Assembly (NCBI GenBank): GCA_910584785.1
Contig: CAJUDX010000007.1
Span: 14,389 to 78,388, forward strand
From: an uncultured Lachnospiraceae bacterium
Lineage (GTDB): Bacteria; Bacillota; Clostridia; Lachnospirales; Lachnospiraceae
Reading direction: 5' to 3'
Length of the DNA stretch: 64,000 nucleotides
The notes under the pieces were generated by a model, which was not told the DNA's origin, did no database searches, and saw only the letters and a program-made list of their open reading frames with translations. The translations under genes were made by a program, and so were the position numbers. Positions 26,019-34,690 of the stretch are shown piece by piece. Position 1 is the stretch's first letter, and each line of letters opens with the position of its first letter.

Positions 26019-27476
26019 CTAAAAGTTAAAATATAAAAATACAGAAACCCCAGCCAAAGACATGATTGACCATACCAATAAAAGAATTGTCATTACTGCG
26101 CTCTTACCCGTAACCTTCCATTCCCGTTCATAACTATTTTTCCCGACTAAAACAATCACAAAACAGACCATCAGCAGCAATCTCATTTCTATCCCATGAA
26201 ATAAAGCAGCCAGATTGGATAAATGCAGCCGCTGAACAATAAACGTAAACTCCGGCAGATGAAAACAATCCAATAATTCCTCACGAACCGAAAAACTCTG
26301 CATCTCCACTATCTTACGCAAAAACCTTCCCGCCTGAGAAACACTGTCCGCCCGAAAGATCACCCAGGTAACATTCAAAAACAAAAATGTAACCCCCCAC
26401 TGCATCACGACATGCATTTTCTCCCACAACCCTGAAAACTTTCTTGTCAGCCCGTTCGCAATCCCATGAAGCAATCCCCATAAAATAAACGTCCAGTTCG
26501 CCCCATGCCACAATCCGCTTGCCAAAAACACCAGCAAAATATTTCCATACGTCCTCAGTTCACCTTTCCTGCTTCCCCCCAGAGGAAAATAAATATATTG
26601 CCGCAAAAACCGTGTCAGCGTAATATGCCAGCGCTTCCAAAATTCCACAATCGAAAACGCCTGATAAGGTGAATGAAAATTCATTGGCAGATCAATATGA
26701 AACATCTTCCCTATCCCCAGCGCCATATCGCAATATCCGCTGAAATCCAGGTAAATCTGAAACGTATAAGACAACATAACAATCCATGCTTCCAAACTGC
26801 TCAATTCATCAACGATTCCAAACCCCCAGGCAACTGCCTTCCCCAACGTATCCGCCAAAATCACCTTTTTAAACAGCCCCACCGAAAAAATCATCAGCCC
26901 CTTCGCCAGCCATTCCTGATCCAGACGGTGATTTTCCTTCTTCTGAATCTGCGGCAAAAGTTCATGGTGCAGGACAATTGGCCCGGCAACAAGCTGCGGA
27001 AAAAATGTCACAAAAACCGTATATTCCAATAAAGAATACTGCCCCGTTTCCCCGCGAAAAGAATCCAAAAGAAAAGACACCTGCTGAAACGTAAAAAAAC
27101 TGATTCCAAGAGGAAGTACAATATGACGCAGGGCAAAATCCTGACGAAACAAAAAATTAATATTCTCCAGAAAGAAATCATAATACTTAAAATAAAACAA
27201 AAGCCCAAAGTTAAACAACAAACCAAAGACCAGCATAACTTTTCTTAAAGAGGTTTCTTTCCTTCTGCAAAAAACAAGGGAAAGGGCATAATTGACGAGA
27301 ATACTTGAACCGATAATCAGCAAATAACTGGGATTAAAATACCCATAAAACCAAAGTGACATTCCCGCCAGTTCGAGGTAAGCCCATGTTTCCCTGTTAA
27401 AAAAATGCAGCAGATAATAACCGAACAATGTAAGGGGAAGAAAAAAAAGAATAAAAATATAAGAGTTAAAAAGCAT
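26019..27476 (-). CDS. MBOAT family O-acyltransferase (AlgI/DltB-like)
   Basis: 485-residue multi-pass membrane protein. LFNSYIFILFFLPLTLFGYYLL at the start, YLDFSGYCDMALGIGKM, FWKRWHITLTRFLRQYIYFPLGGSRKG and LASGLWHGANWTFILWG (catalytic histidine region) are the AlgI/DltB signatures. It passes acyl groups across the membrane to a surface polymer together with the SGNH-like partner downstream. The 460-bp gap before it holds repeats, not genes. Confidence 0.93.
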   Translation of the reverse strand: MLFNSYIFILFFLPLTLFGYYLLHFFNRETWAYLELAGMSLWFYGYFNPSYLLIIGSSILVNYALSLVFCRRKETSLRKVMLVFGLLFNFGLLFYFKYYDFFLENINFLFRQDFALRHIVLPLGISFFTFQQVSFLLDSFRGETGQYSLLEYTVFVTFFPQLVAGPIVLHHELLPQIQKKENHRLDQEWLAKGLMIFSVGLFKKVILADTLGKAVAWGFGIVDELSSLEAWIVMLSYTFQIYLDFSGYCDMALGIGKMFHIDLPMNFHSPYQAFSIVEFWKRWHITLTRFLRQYIYFPLGGSRKGELRTYGNILLVFLASGLWHGANWTFILWGLLHGIANGLTRKFSGLWEKMHVVMQWGVTFLFLNVTWVIFRADSVSQAGRFLRKIVEMQSFSVREELLDCFHLPEFTFIVQRLHLSNLAALFHGIEMRLLLMVCFVIVLVGKNSYEREWKVTGKSAVMTILLLVWSIMSLAGVSVFLYFNF

Positions 27477-27608
27477 AGTAAATCATAGTCCTTTAAAGTA
27501 GAATATAATTTTTAGATAAACTCAAAAGCACTCATCGCAAAGCCAACTCCCAACATCAAAAGAAATCTAACCCATCCCTCAGCCGAAATCTAACCAATCA
27601 AAAAAAGC

Positions 27609-27680
27609 GGTGGGTGGGGAACTTCTTTGTGTCAGGCGGGGTTGGGGTTCCATCGGACAAGCTGCGACAGCAGCATAGGG
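27609..27680 (+). repeat. Dispersed ~70-bp repeat, copy 1
   Basis: Matches 45141-45210: over the 36 bases from GTCAGG to CAAGCTGCG, 27 are identical and nearly all differences are transitions. The end forms a small GCTGC-GACA-GCAGC hairpin, with GGTT in the loop of the other copy. Noncoding. Confidence 0.5.
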
Positions 27681-27750
27681 AGATGAGAAAGTAGCGGAGT
27701 GGACATCGTGCCCTTTGGGTACTACGAATTTCCTTCGACCCCATACACCA

Positions 27751-27887
27751 GCGGAAGCGGAGCCATGTTCCGTGAGGAATCCCCTATCAAACGTCGGCGC
27801 TTAACGAGGTCCCTCACGAGTTTAGCGTCCGCTACGTTTTATGCGGAGCGCAAGCGTGGTGACGACGGAACATGGCTCCGCTTCCGC
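27751..27887 (+). repeat. Structured palindromic element, copy A (possible RNA)
   Basis: A perfect 23-bp inverted repeat (27751-27773 with 27865-27887) encloses a 91-nt core shared with copies B and C. Core landmarks are GGAATCCCCTAT, GTCGGCGCTTAA, TTTAGCGTCCG, TGCGGAGCG and GCGTGGTGACG, with a GCAA tetraloop-like string between the last two. The outer stem differs in sequence from the other copies while staying fully paired. It lies 50 bp from the carB stop codon. Confidence 0.75.
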
Positions 27888-27936
27888 GGACCAGCATGTC
27901 CCCCACTCCCTCGCCTGCCACTCCCCGCCAAATTAT

Positions 27937-30900
27937 TTACAATAAAGGATGAATCTCCCCATGTAGCAGCTGCAGAGATTTCACATCCCCGTTCCCATGA
28001 ACTTTAATCTCATGAATCCCCTTCGCCGTCGCCTTCGCCGCAGCAATCGTTGTCATATAAGGAATCTTCGCCTTAATTGCAGCCTTCCTCAAATAACTGT
28101 CATCATGCACACTGTCCTTCCCAACTGGTGAATTTACAATCAGCTGAATCTCCCCATTAGTAATCATATCCAAAATATTCGGCCGCCCCTCATACAGCTT
28201 TTTCACCTTCTTCGCAGGAATCCCCGCTGCATGAATCAGGTCGTAGGTTGTCCCCGTGGCAATAATCAAAAACCCGTCTTTGGCAAAACTTCTTGCCACT
28301 TCCACAACCTCATCCTTATCCTTCCGATTTACTGAAATCAGCACCGTACCCTCTAACGGAAGCTTGGACTGCGTGGCCTCCTGCGCCTTATAAAACGCTT
28401 CCCCATAGGATTTGGAAAGCCCTAAAACCTCACCCGTAGACCGCATTTCGGGTCCCAGTACAGGGTCAACCTCCGGGAACATATTAAAGGGGAACACTGC
28501 TTCTTTCACTCCATAGTTGGGAATAACCTGCTCTTGCAGCGAGGGAACCGGCGATGGCTTTTTCGTAAGCTCAGAAGTAATAATTTCCGTTGCTAAAGGA
28601 ACCATCCGTATATTGCAGACCTTAGAAACCAGCGGCACGGTTCTTGAAGCGCGAGGATTGGCCTCCAGAACATAAACCTTTCCGTCTTCAATAGCATACT
28701 GCATATTCATCAGACCACGCACATGCATTTCTTCCGCAATTTTTCTGGTGTATTCCTTAATGGTTTTTACATTTTCCTCTGAAATATGCACCGAAGGAAT
28801 AATACATGCCGAGTCGCCGGAATGTACGCCGGCAAGCTCGATGTGTTCCATCACCGCAGGGACAAACGCGTGTGTTCCGTCACTGATTGCGTCGGCTTCA
28901 CATTCGGTTGCATGGTTTAAGAATCGGTCAATTAAAATTGGTCGGTCAGGCGTAACACCTACAGCGGCATTCATATACCCGGTCATACTCTCCGCATCAT
29001 AAACAACCTCCATTCCCCGCCCCCCAAGGACATAGGAAGGACGAACCATAACCGGATAGCCGATGCTTTCAGCAATCTCCAGTGCTTCTTCCACCATAGT
29101 TGCCATCCCGGATTCAGGCATGGGGATGTTAAGCTTTTCCATCATTGCCCGGAATAAATCCCGATCCTCAGCAAGATCGATAACCGACGGTGATGTGCCT
29201 AAGATCTTCACGCCGTTTTTCTCCAGATCCGCTGCCAGATTTAACGGGGTCTGCCCGCCAAACTGAGCAATCACACCTAATGGCTTTTCTTTATTATAAA
29301 TGCTCAGTACATCCTCTAAAGTCAGAGGCTCAAAGTACAGCTTATCCGAGGTATCGTAATCGGTGGAAACCGTTTCCGGGTTGCAGTTGACGATAATAGT
29401 TTCAAAGCCAAGCTTCTTTAAGGCAAGGGAGGCATGAACGCAGCAGTAGTCAAATTCAATTCCCTGCCCGATACGGTTTGGTCCACCGCCAAGAATCATA
29501 ATTTTTGGCTTATCGGAGGAAACCGGGTTTTTATCCGGGGCATTGTAGGTGGAATAGTAGTAGGCATTGTCCTTCGTTCCGCTGACATGCACGCCCTCCC
29601 AGGCTTCCTCCACGCCCAGAGCGATGCGGCGGCTGCGGATCTCCTCCTCCGGAATTTCCAGAAGCTGGCTTAAATATTTATCCGAAAAGCCGTCCTTCTT
29701 TGCAGCAATCAGCAGATCATCGGCAGGAAGTTTCCCCTTGGATGCAAGCAGATCTTCTTCCTCCTTCACCAGCTCCTTCATCTGCTCGATAAACCAGTGT
29801 TTTACTTTGGTAAGCTCATAGATTTCCTCGACAGATGCCCCCTTGCGCAATGCCTCATACATCAGGAAATGGCGTTCGCTCGAGGGGGTGATCAGGCGCT
29901 TTAAAAGCTCCTCTTTGCTCAATGTGTCAAAATCTTTTGCATGACCAAGACCGTAGCGTCCGGTTTCCAGGCTGCGGATGGCTTTCTGGAAGGCTTCCTT
30001 ATAGGTTTTGCCAATGCTCATCACTTCGCCTACAGCGCGCATCTGGGTTCCCAGCTTATCCTCTACACCCTTGAATTTTTCAAATGCCCAGCGCGCAAAT
30101 TTAATCACCACATAGTCACCGTCCGGCACATAGCGATCCAGGGTACCGTACTTTCCGCAGGGAATTTCCTTTAAGGTAAGCCCTGTAGCCAGCATTGCGG
30201 ATACCAGGGCGATAGGAAAGCCGGTAGCCTTGGATGCAAGGGCAGAAGAACGGGAAGTACGCGGGTTGATTTCAATAACAACAATGCGATCGGAAACCGG
30301 GTCGTGGGCAAACTGTACATTTGTTCCGCCGATAACCTGCACGGATTCTACAATCTTATACGCCTGTTCCTGAAGCCGTGCCTGGCATTCCTTAGATATG
30401 GTCAGCATCGGCGCAGAGCAGAAAGAGTCGCCGGTGTGGACGCCCAGCGGATCGATGTTTTCAATAAAGCAGACCGTAATCATGTTATTGTCCTTGTCGC
30501 GGACAACCTCAAGCTCAAGTTCTTCCCAGCCAAGGATGGATTCTTCGACCAGAACCTGACCGACAAGGCTTGCCTGAAGCCCTCTTGCACATACGGTCTT
30601 TAATTCGTCGCGGTTGTACACCAGACCGCCCCCTGCACCGCCCATGGTGTATGCCGGGCGGAGGACAACGGGATAGTTCAGCTTGTCGGCAATCGCCAGC
30701 GCCTCCTCCACCGTGTAGGCAACTTCGCTGCGTGCCATCTCGATTCCCAGGCTGTTCATCGTCTGCTTAAAGGCAATCCGATCTTCGCCGCGCTCGATAG
30801 CATCCACCTGTACGCCGATAACCTTGACCTGGTATTTGTCCAGGATGCCTGCCTTATTTAATTCTGCGCACAAATTTAACCCTGACTGTCCTCCGAGATT

Positions 30901-31164
30901 GGGAAGAAGGGCATCGGGGCGTTCTTTGGCAATGATTTGCTCCAGGCGTTCTACATTTAAGGGTTCAATATAGGTAACATCCGCTGTTTCAGGGTCCGTC
31001 ATGATAGTTGCAGGGTTGGAATTGACCAATACGATCTCATAGCCCAGTTTTCGCAGGGCCTTGCATGCCTGTGTACCGGAATAGTCGAACTCGCAGGCTT
31101 GACCGATGATAATGGGGCCGGAGCCAATGATCAGTACTTTATGAATATCAGTTCTCTTCGGCAT
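27937..31164 (-). CDS. carB: Carbamoyl phosphate synthase large subunit
   Basis: 1075 residues, the normal length. It makes carbamoyl phosphate from bicarbonate, ATP and ammonia supplied by the CarA glutaminase, feeding pyrimidines and arginine. Two ATP-grasp halves are visible, each starting with the same pattern (IGSGPIIIGQACEFDYSG near 12; LGGGPNRIGQGIEFDY near 560), followed by the MGS-like allosteric domain (ATGTTYDLIHAAGIPAKKV). AGGAGGAATTATTT precedes the ATG. Unusually, carA is not adjacent; the upstream gene on this strand is purF, 302 bp away across a repeat-rich leader. Confidence 0.97.
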   Translation of the reverse strand: MPKRTDIHKVLIIGSGPIIIGQACEFDYSGTQACKALRKLGYEIVLVNSNPATIMTDPETADVTYIEPLNVERLEQIIAKERPDALLPNLGGQSGLNLCAELNKAGILDKYQVKVIGVQVDAIERGEDRIAFKQTMNSLGIEMARSEVAYTVEEALAIADKLNYPVVLRPAYTMGGAGGGLVYNRDELKTVCARGLQASLVGQVLVEESILGWEELELEVVRDKDNNMITVCFIENIDPLGVHTGDSFCSAPMLTISKECQARLQEQAYKIVESVQVIGGTNVQFAHDPVSDRIVVIEINPRTSRSSALASKATGFPIALVSAMLATGLTLKEIPCGKYGTLDRYVPDGDYVVIKFARWAFEKFKGVEDKLGTQMRAVGEVMSIGKTYKEAFQKAIRSLETGRYGLGHAKDFDTLSKEELLKRLITPSSERHFLMYEALRKGASVEEIYELTKVKHWFIEQMKELVKEEEDLLASKGKLPADDLLIAAKKDGFSDKYLSQLLEIPEEEIRSRRIALGVEEAWEGVHVSGTKDNAYYYSTYNAPDKNPVSSDKPKIMILGGGPNRIGQGIEFDYCCVHASLALKKLGFETIIVNCNPETVSTDYDTSDKLYFEPLTLEDVLSIYNKEKPLGVIAQFGGQTPLNLAADLEKNGVKILGTSPSVIDLAEDRDLFRAMMEKLNIPMPESGMATMVEEALEIAESIGYPVMVRPSYVLGGRGMEVVYDAESMTGYMNAAVGVTPDRPILIDRFLNHATECEADAISDGTHAFVPAVMEHIELAGVHSGDSACIIPSVHISEENVKTIKEYTRKIAEEMHVRGLMNMQYAIEDGKVYVLEANPRASRTVPLVSKVCNIRMVPLATEIITSELTKKPSPVPSLQEQVIPNYGVKEAVFPFNMFPEVDPVLGPEMRSTGEVLGLSKSYGEAFYKAQEATQSKLPLEGTVLISVNRKDKDEVVEVARSFAKDGFLIIATGTTYDLIHAAGIPAKKVKKLYEGRPNILDMITNGEIQLIVNSPVGKDSVHDDSYLRKAAIKAKIPYMTTIAAAKATAKGIHEIKVHGNGDVKSLQLLHGEIHPLL

Positions 31165-31277
31165 AAATAATTCCTCCTTGATTTGTCGAGTAGTTACTGT
31201 TCACATGAAGATTCAACATCATTATGATAGAAAAACGAAAAAACTGCAAGTTTTTTTTTCACTTTCCGGGAGAAAAT

Positions 31278-31437
31278 TTGGGATACCTCAACTTAGACCG
31301 CCTAATCAGCGGTAAGCTTTTACAGTAAACCTCCATGCGCCCACAAATGGTCATACCACCATAAATAAAAGTCTGCTGGGCGCACTTGGAATACCTGAAC
31401 TTAGACCGCCTAATCGGCGGTGAACTTTTATAGTAAA
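31278..31437. repeat. Two 52-bp direct repeats with hairpins in the carB leader
   Basis: 31278-31329 and 31386-31437 are identical at 46 of 52 positions and each contains a hairpin (ACCGC-CTAATCA-GCGGT; ACCGCC-TAATC-GGCGGT). Between them TGCGCCCA (31336-31343) pairs with TGGGCGCA (31377-31384). The block fills most of the 302-bp gap between purF and carB, and no gene is seen there. On the minus strand it would be read as part of the carB leader. Confidence 0.7.
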
Positions 31438-31466
31438 GTAAATTGCTTTTTTTCCGTCATTTCCTT

Positions 31467-32891
31467 CTATAGTTTATTCTTTTCCGATAATTTCCTTTCA
31501 AAGCGATCTTTTCGGATATCCGATGGAACCGGAGTGGGGTAATTGCCGTCAAAACAGGAACTGCAGAAATGCGTGCATCCGATTAGGGTGGAAAGTTCTT
31601 CGACGGGAAGATAGCCCAGGCTGTCCGCCCCAATGATAGCTGATGTTTCTTCTATGCTGTGATGACAGGCAATCAGGTTTTCGCGGGAATCGATATCCGT
31701 CCCGTAATAGCAGGGATGCAAAAAAGGCGGGGAGGAGATCCGCACATGGATTTCTTTTGCCCCGGCGTCCCGAAGCAGACTGACGATCCGCCCGCTGGTT
31801 GTTCCCCGGACAATGGAGTCGTCGATCAATACAATCCGTTTTCCGCGCACGCTTTCTTCAATGGCACTCAGCTTAATTCTTACCTGATCCAGCCGTAAAT
31901 CCTGTCCGGGAGAGATAAAGGTTCTTCCGATATATTTATTCTTAATCAGCCCCATGCCGCAGGGGATTTTGGATTCCATGCCAAAGCCAAGGGCAGCATC
32001 CAGCCCGGAATCGGGTACTCCGATCACGAGGTCCGCAGAAACCGGATGTATCCGGGCAAGGATTTTTCCTGCTTGTATCCGCGCCGCGTGAACAGATACG
32101 CCGTCGATCACTGAATCCGGGCGGGCGAAGTAGATGTATTCAAAGATACAAAGCTTTTTCTCTTTTTTCCGGCAATGTTCTTTCCGGGAAACCATTCCGT
32201 CTGGCCCGAAAACCAGGATTTCTCCCGGCTTAAGATCTCGGATAAACTCTGCCCCGACCGCCGAAAGAGCACAGCTTTCCGAGGCTGCCACGATCATTCC
32301 GTCCGCTGTTTTTCCATAGCAGAGAGGACGAAAACCGTAAGGATCGCGTGCGCAGATCATCTTCTGGGAGGACATTAAAATTAGAGAATAGGCTCCGTCT
32401 AATTCATCCATAGCGGCACTTAAGGCATCCTCGATAGAAGCCGTGCACAGTCGTTTTCTGGTAATAATGTAGGCAATGATTTCCGTATCGCTGGTGGAAT
32501 GAAAAATCGCGCCGGATAATTCCAGCGCATCGCGGAGTACAGCAGCATTGCTTAAATTTCCGTTATGGGCAATCGCCATCTTGCCCTTTTGATGGTTGAC
32601 TTCCATGGGCTGGCAGTTGTTCCGGCTGTTTCCGCCTGTGGTACCGTAGCGCACATGGCCCACCGCCATTGTTCCACGGGGAAGGGAAGAGAGGGTATTT
32701 GGTGAGAAAACCTCGCTGACCAGCCCCAGATCCTTGTGTGAAAAAAACACCCCGTCATCATTAATTACCATTCCGCAGCTTTCCTGTCCCCGGTGCTGCA
32801 GGGCATACAGACCATAATAGGTCATACCGGCGATATCGGCAGCCTGCGGGCTGATTATACCAAAGACACCACATTCTTCATGCAGACTCAT
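31467..32891 (-). CDS. purF: Amidophosphoribosyltransferase
   Basis: 474 residues. First committed step of purine synthesis: PRPP plus glutamine gives phosphoribosylamine. After MSLHEE comes Cys7, the glutaminase nucleophile exposed by propeptide removal (ECGVFGI). The PRPP loop is VLIDDSIVRGTTSG. The four cysteines expected to hold the 4Fe-4S cluster of Bacillus-type enzymes are present (KLCIFEYIYF, LHPCYYGTD, and two in HFCSSCFDG). It lies 65 bp after pyrG on the same strand. Confidence 0.96.
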   Translation of the reverse strand: MSLHEECGVFGIISPQAADIAGMTYYGLYALQHRGQESCGMVINDDGVFFSHKDLGLVSEVFSPNTLSSLPRGTMAVGHVRYGTTGGNSRNNCQPMEVNHQKGKMAIAHNGNLSNAAVLRDALELSGAIFHSTSDTEIIAYIITRKRLCTASIEDALSAAMDELDGAYSLILMSSQKMICARDPYGFRPLCYGKTADGMIVAASESCALSAVGAEFIRDLKPGEILVFGPDGMVSRKEHCRKKEKKLCIFEYIYFARPDSVIDGVSVHAARIQAGKILARIHPVSADLVIGVPDSGLDAALGFGMESKIPCGMGLIKNKYIGRTFISPGQDLRLDQVRIKLSAIEESVRGKRIVLIDDSIVRGTTSGRIVSLLRDAGAKEIHVRISSPPFLHPCYYGTDIDSRENLIACHHSIEETSAIIGADSLGYLPVEELSTLIGCTHFCSSCFDGNYPTPVPSDIRKDRFERKLSEKNKL

Positions 32892-32956
32892 TTTTCTTTA
32901 CCTCCTACTGTGCTGTGAAAATAACCATACATATGCAATGGAATTTACGCAAAACA

Positions 32957-34576
32957 TTATTCATCTTTAAATCTGCGAAAATTTAAGGCAGCTTTAATAA
33001 ATCCGTTAAACAGAGGGTGGGGATGGTTGGGCCGGCTTTTAAATTCCGGGTGATACTGGACGCCGACATAAAATGGACGATCACTTAATTCCACCGTTTC
33101 CACCAGACGTCCGTCCGGGGAAGTTCCGCTGATGGTAAGTCCGGCGGCTTCTAAGATTTCCCGGTATTCATTGTTAAATTCATAACGATGGCGGTGCCGT
33201 TCGCTGATTAAGGTCTGCCGATAACAGTGCTCCATCACCGTACCTGGTCGAATCCGGCAGGGATAAGCGCCCAGACGCAGGGTTCCGCCCTTATTGACCT
33301 CATCACTTTGCCCCGGCATAAAATCGATAACCTTATGTATGCAGTGTTCATCAAATTCCTGGGAGTGGGCATCCGGCATCCCGGCAGCATGGCGGGCAAA
33401 TTCAATCACAGCCACCTGCATTCCCAGGCAGATCCCAAAGTAGGGCAGTCCATGTTCCCTTGCATACCGGGCCGCAAGAATCATCCCCTCAATTCCCCGG
33501 CTTCCAAAGCCGCCGGGAACCAGGCATCCGTCCAACCCGGACAGCAGGAAATTCTTTGTTTCTTCAGTAATTTCCCCGGAGTCAATCCAGTGAATTTCAA
33601 TCCGGGCTTTATGATAAAACCCAGCATGGCGCAGCGCTTCCATCACCGAGAGATAGGCGTCGTGCAGTTCCACATATTTTCCCACAAGGCCAATATGTAC
33701 AGTTTTTTCCTGTTCCCCGTCCCTGTTCTTTTTAATCATTTCTGCCCATTCTTCTAAATCCGGCGCAGGTGCAGTTATCCCCAGTTCGCGGCAGACCACA
33801 GAAGAAAAATTTGCCTTTTCCAGCATCAGTGGTGCTTCATACAGATTGGGAAGGGTCAGATTTTCAATCACACAGTCCGGCTTGACATTGCAGAACATGG
33901 AAATTTTCTGAAAAATAGCTTCCTCCAGCGATTCGTCACAGCGCAGGACAATAAGGTTTGGATGAATCCCCATGCCCTGCAGTTCCTTTACCGAGTGCTG
34001 CGTGGGTTTGGACTTGTGTTCATCCGAACCCCGGAGAAAGGGAACCAGTGTCACATGAATAAACAAGCTGTTCTCCCTTCCCACCTCCAAAGAAATCTGC
34101 CGCACAGCTTCTAAAAAAGGCTGGGACTCAATATCACCGATCGTCCCTCCGATTTCCGTAATCACCACGTCCGCCCCGGTCTTTTTCCCCACTTGGTAGA
34201 CAAAATCCTTAATTTCATTCGTCACATGGGGAATGACCTGAACCGTAGAACCTAAATACTCCCCTCTGCGCTCTTTATTTAGCACATTCCAGTACACCTT
34301 GCCTGTAGTAAGATTAGAAAACTGGTTTAAATCTTCATCAATAAAGCGCTCATAATGTCCCAGATCCAAATCCGTTTCCGTCCCGTCCTCCGTCACATAG
34401 ACCTCGCCGTGCTGGTAGGGGCTCATTGTCCCCGGATCGATATTAATATAGGGGTCCAGCTTCTGCGCCGCAACCTTCAGTCCCCTGGCCTTTAACAGCC
34501 GTCCAAGGGAAGCCGCCGTAATTCCCTTGCCCAGCCCGGAAACCACGCCACCAGTCACAAAAATATACTTTGTCAT
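32957..34576 (-). CDS. pyrG: CTP synthase
   Basis: 539 residues; converts UTP to CTP using ATP and glutamine. The N-terminal synthetase begins TKYIFVTGGVVSGLGKGITAAS and the C-terminal class I glutaminase has the nucleophile in FGICLGMQ and the late HPEF motif. The frame is open 14 codons further upstream (to 34618), but the conserved MTKYIFVTGG start and GAGG nine bases before it favour 34576. It lies between asnB and purF. Confidence 0.95.
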   Translation of the reverse strand: MTKYIFVTGGVVSGLGKGITAASLGRLLKARGLKVAAQKLDPYINIDPGTMSPYQHGEVYVTEDGTETDLDLGHYERFIDEDLNQFSNLTTGKVYWNVLNKERRGEYLGSTVQVIPHVTNEIKDFVYQVGKKTGADVVITEIGGTIGDIESQPFLEAVRQISLEVGRENSLFIHVTLVPFLRGSDEHKSKPTQHSVKELQGMGIHPNLIVLRCDESLEEAIFQKISMFCNVKPDCVIENLTLPNLYEAPLMLEKANFSSVVCRELGITAPAPDLEEWAEMIKKNRDGEQEKTVHIGLVGKYVELHDAYLSVMEALRHAGFYHKARIEIHWIDSGEITEETKNFLLSGLDGCLVPGGFGSRGIEGMILAARYAREHGLPYFGICLGMQVAVIEFARHAAGMPDAHSQEFDEHCIHKVIDFMPGQSDEVNKGGTLRLGAYPCRIRPGTVMEHCYRQTLISERHRHRYEFNNEYREILEAAGLTISGTSPDGRLVETVELSDRPFYVGVQYHPEFKSRPNHPHPLFNGFIKAALNFRRFKDE

Positions 34577-34635
34577 CTTCCTTTTCCTCGCCGATTCATT
34601 TAAAGATAAGTTTTTCATCCAATAAAGATAAGTTT

Positions 34636-34661
34636 GTTACTGCTTACACGTTCACAGCAAC
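34636..34661. repeat. 26-bp palindromic repeat (GTTACTGT family), copy 2
   Basis: GTTACTG and CAGCAAC flank a 12-nt loop containing TTACACGTT; same length and close sequence to 5974-5999. It lies between asnB and pyrG. A half copy reading GTTACTGTTCACATGAAG occurs at about 31193 in the carB leader. Confidence 0.5.
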
Positions 34662-34690
34662 ATAAGTTCTTTATCCCATGCCGGAAAGCC

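Noticed and set aside
31165..31466. A known riboswitch (glycine, PRPP or glutamine type) in the carB leader
   Set aside because: The repeats do not show the conserved cores of those classes that I can recall; only hairpins and duplication are evident.
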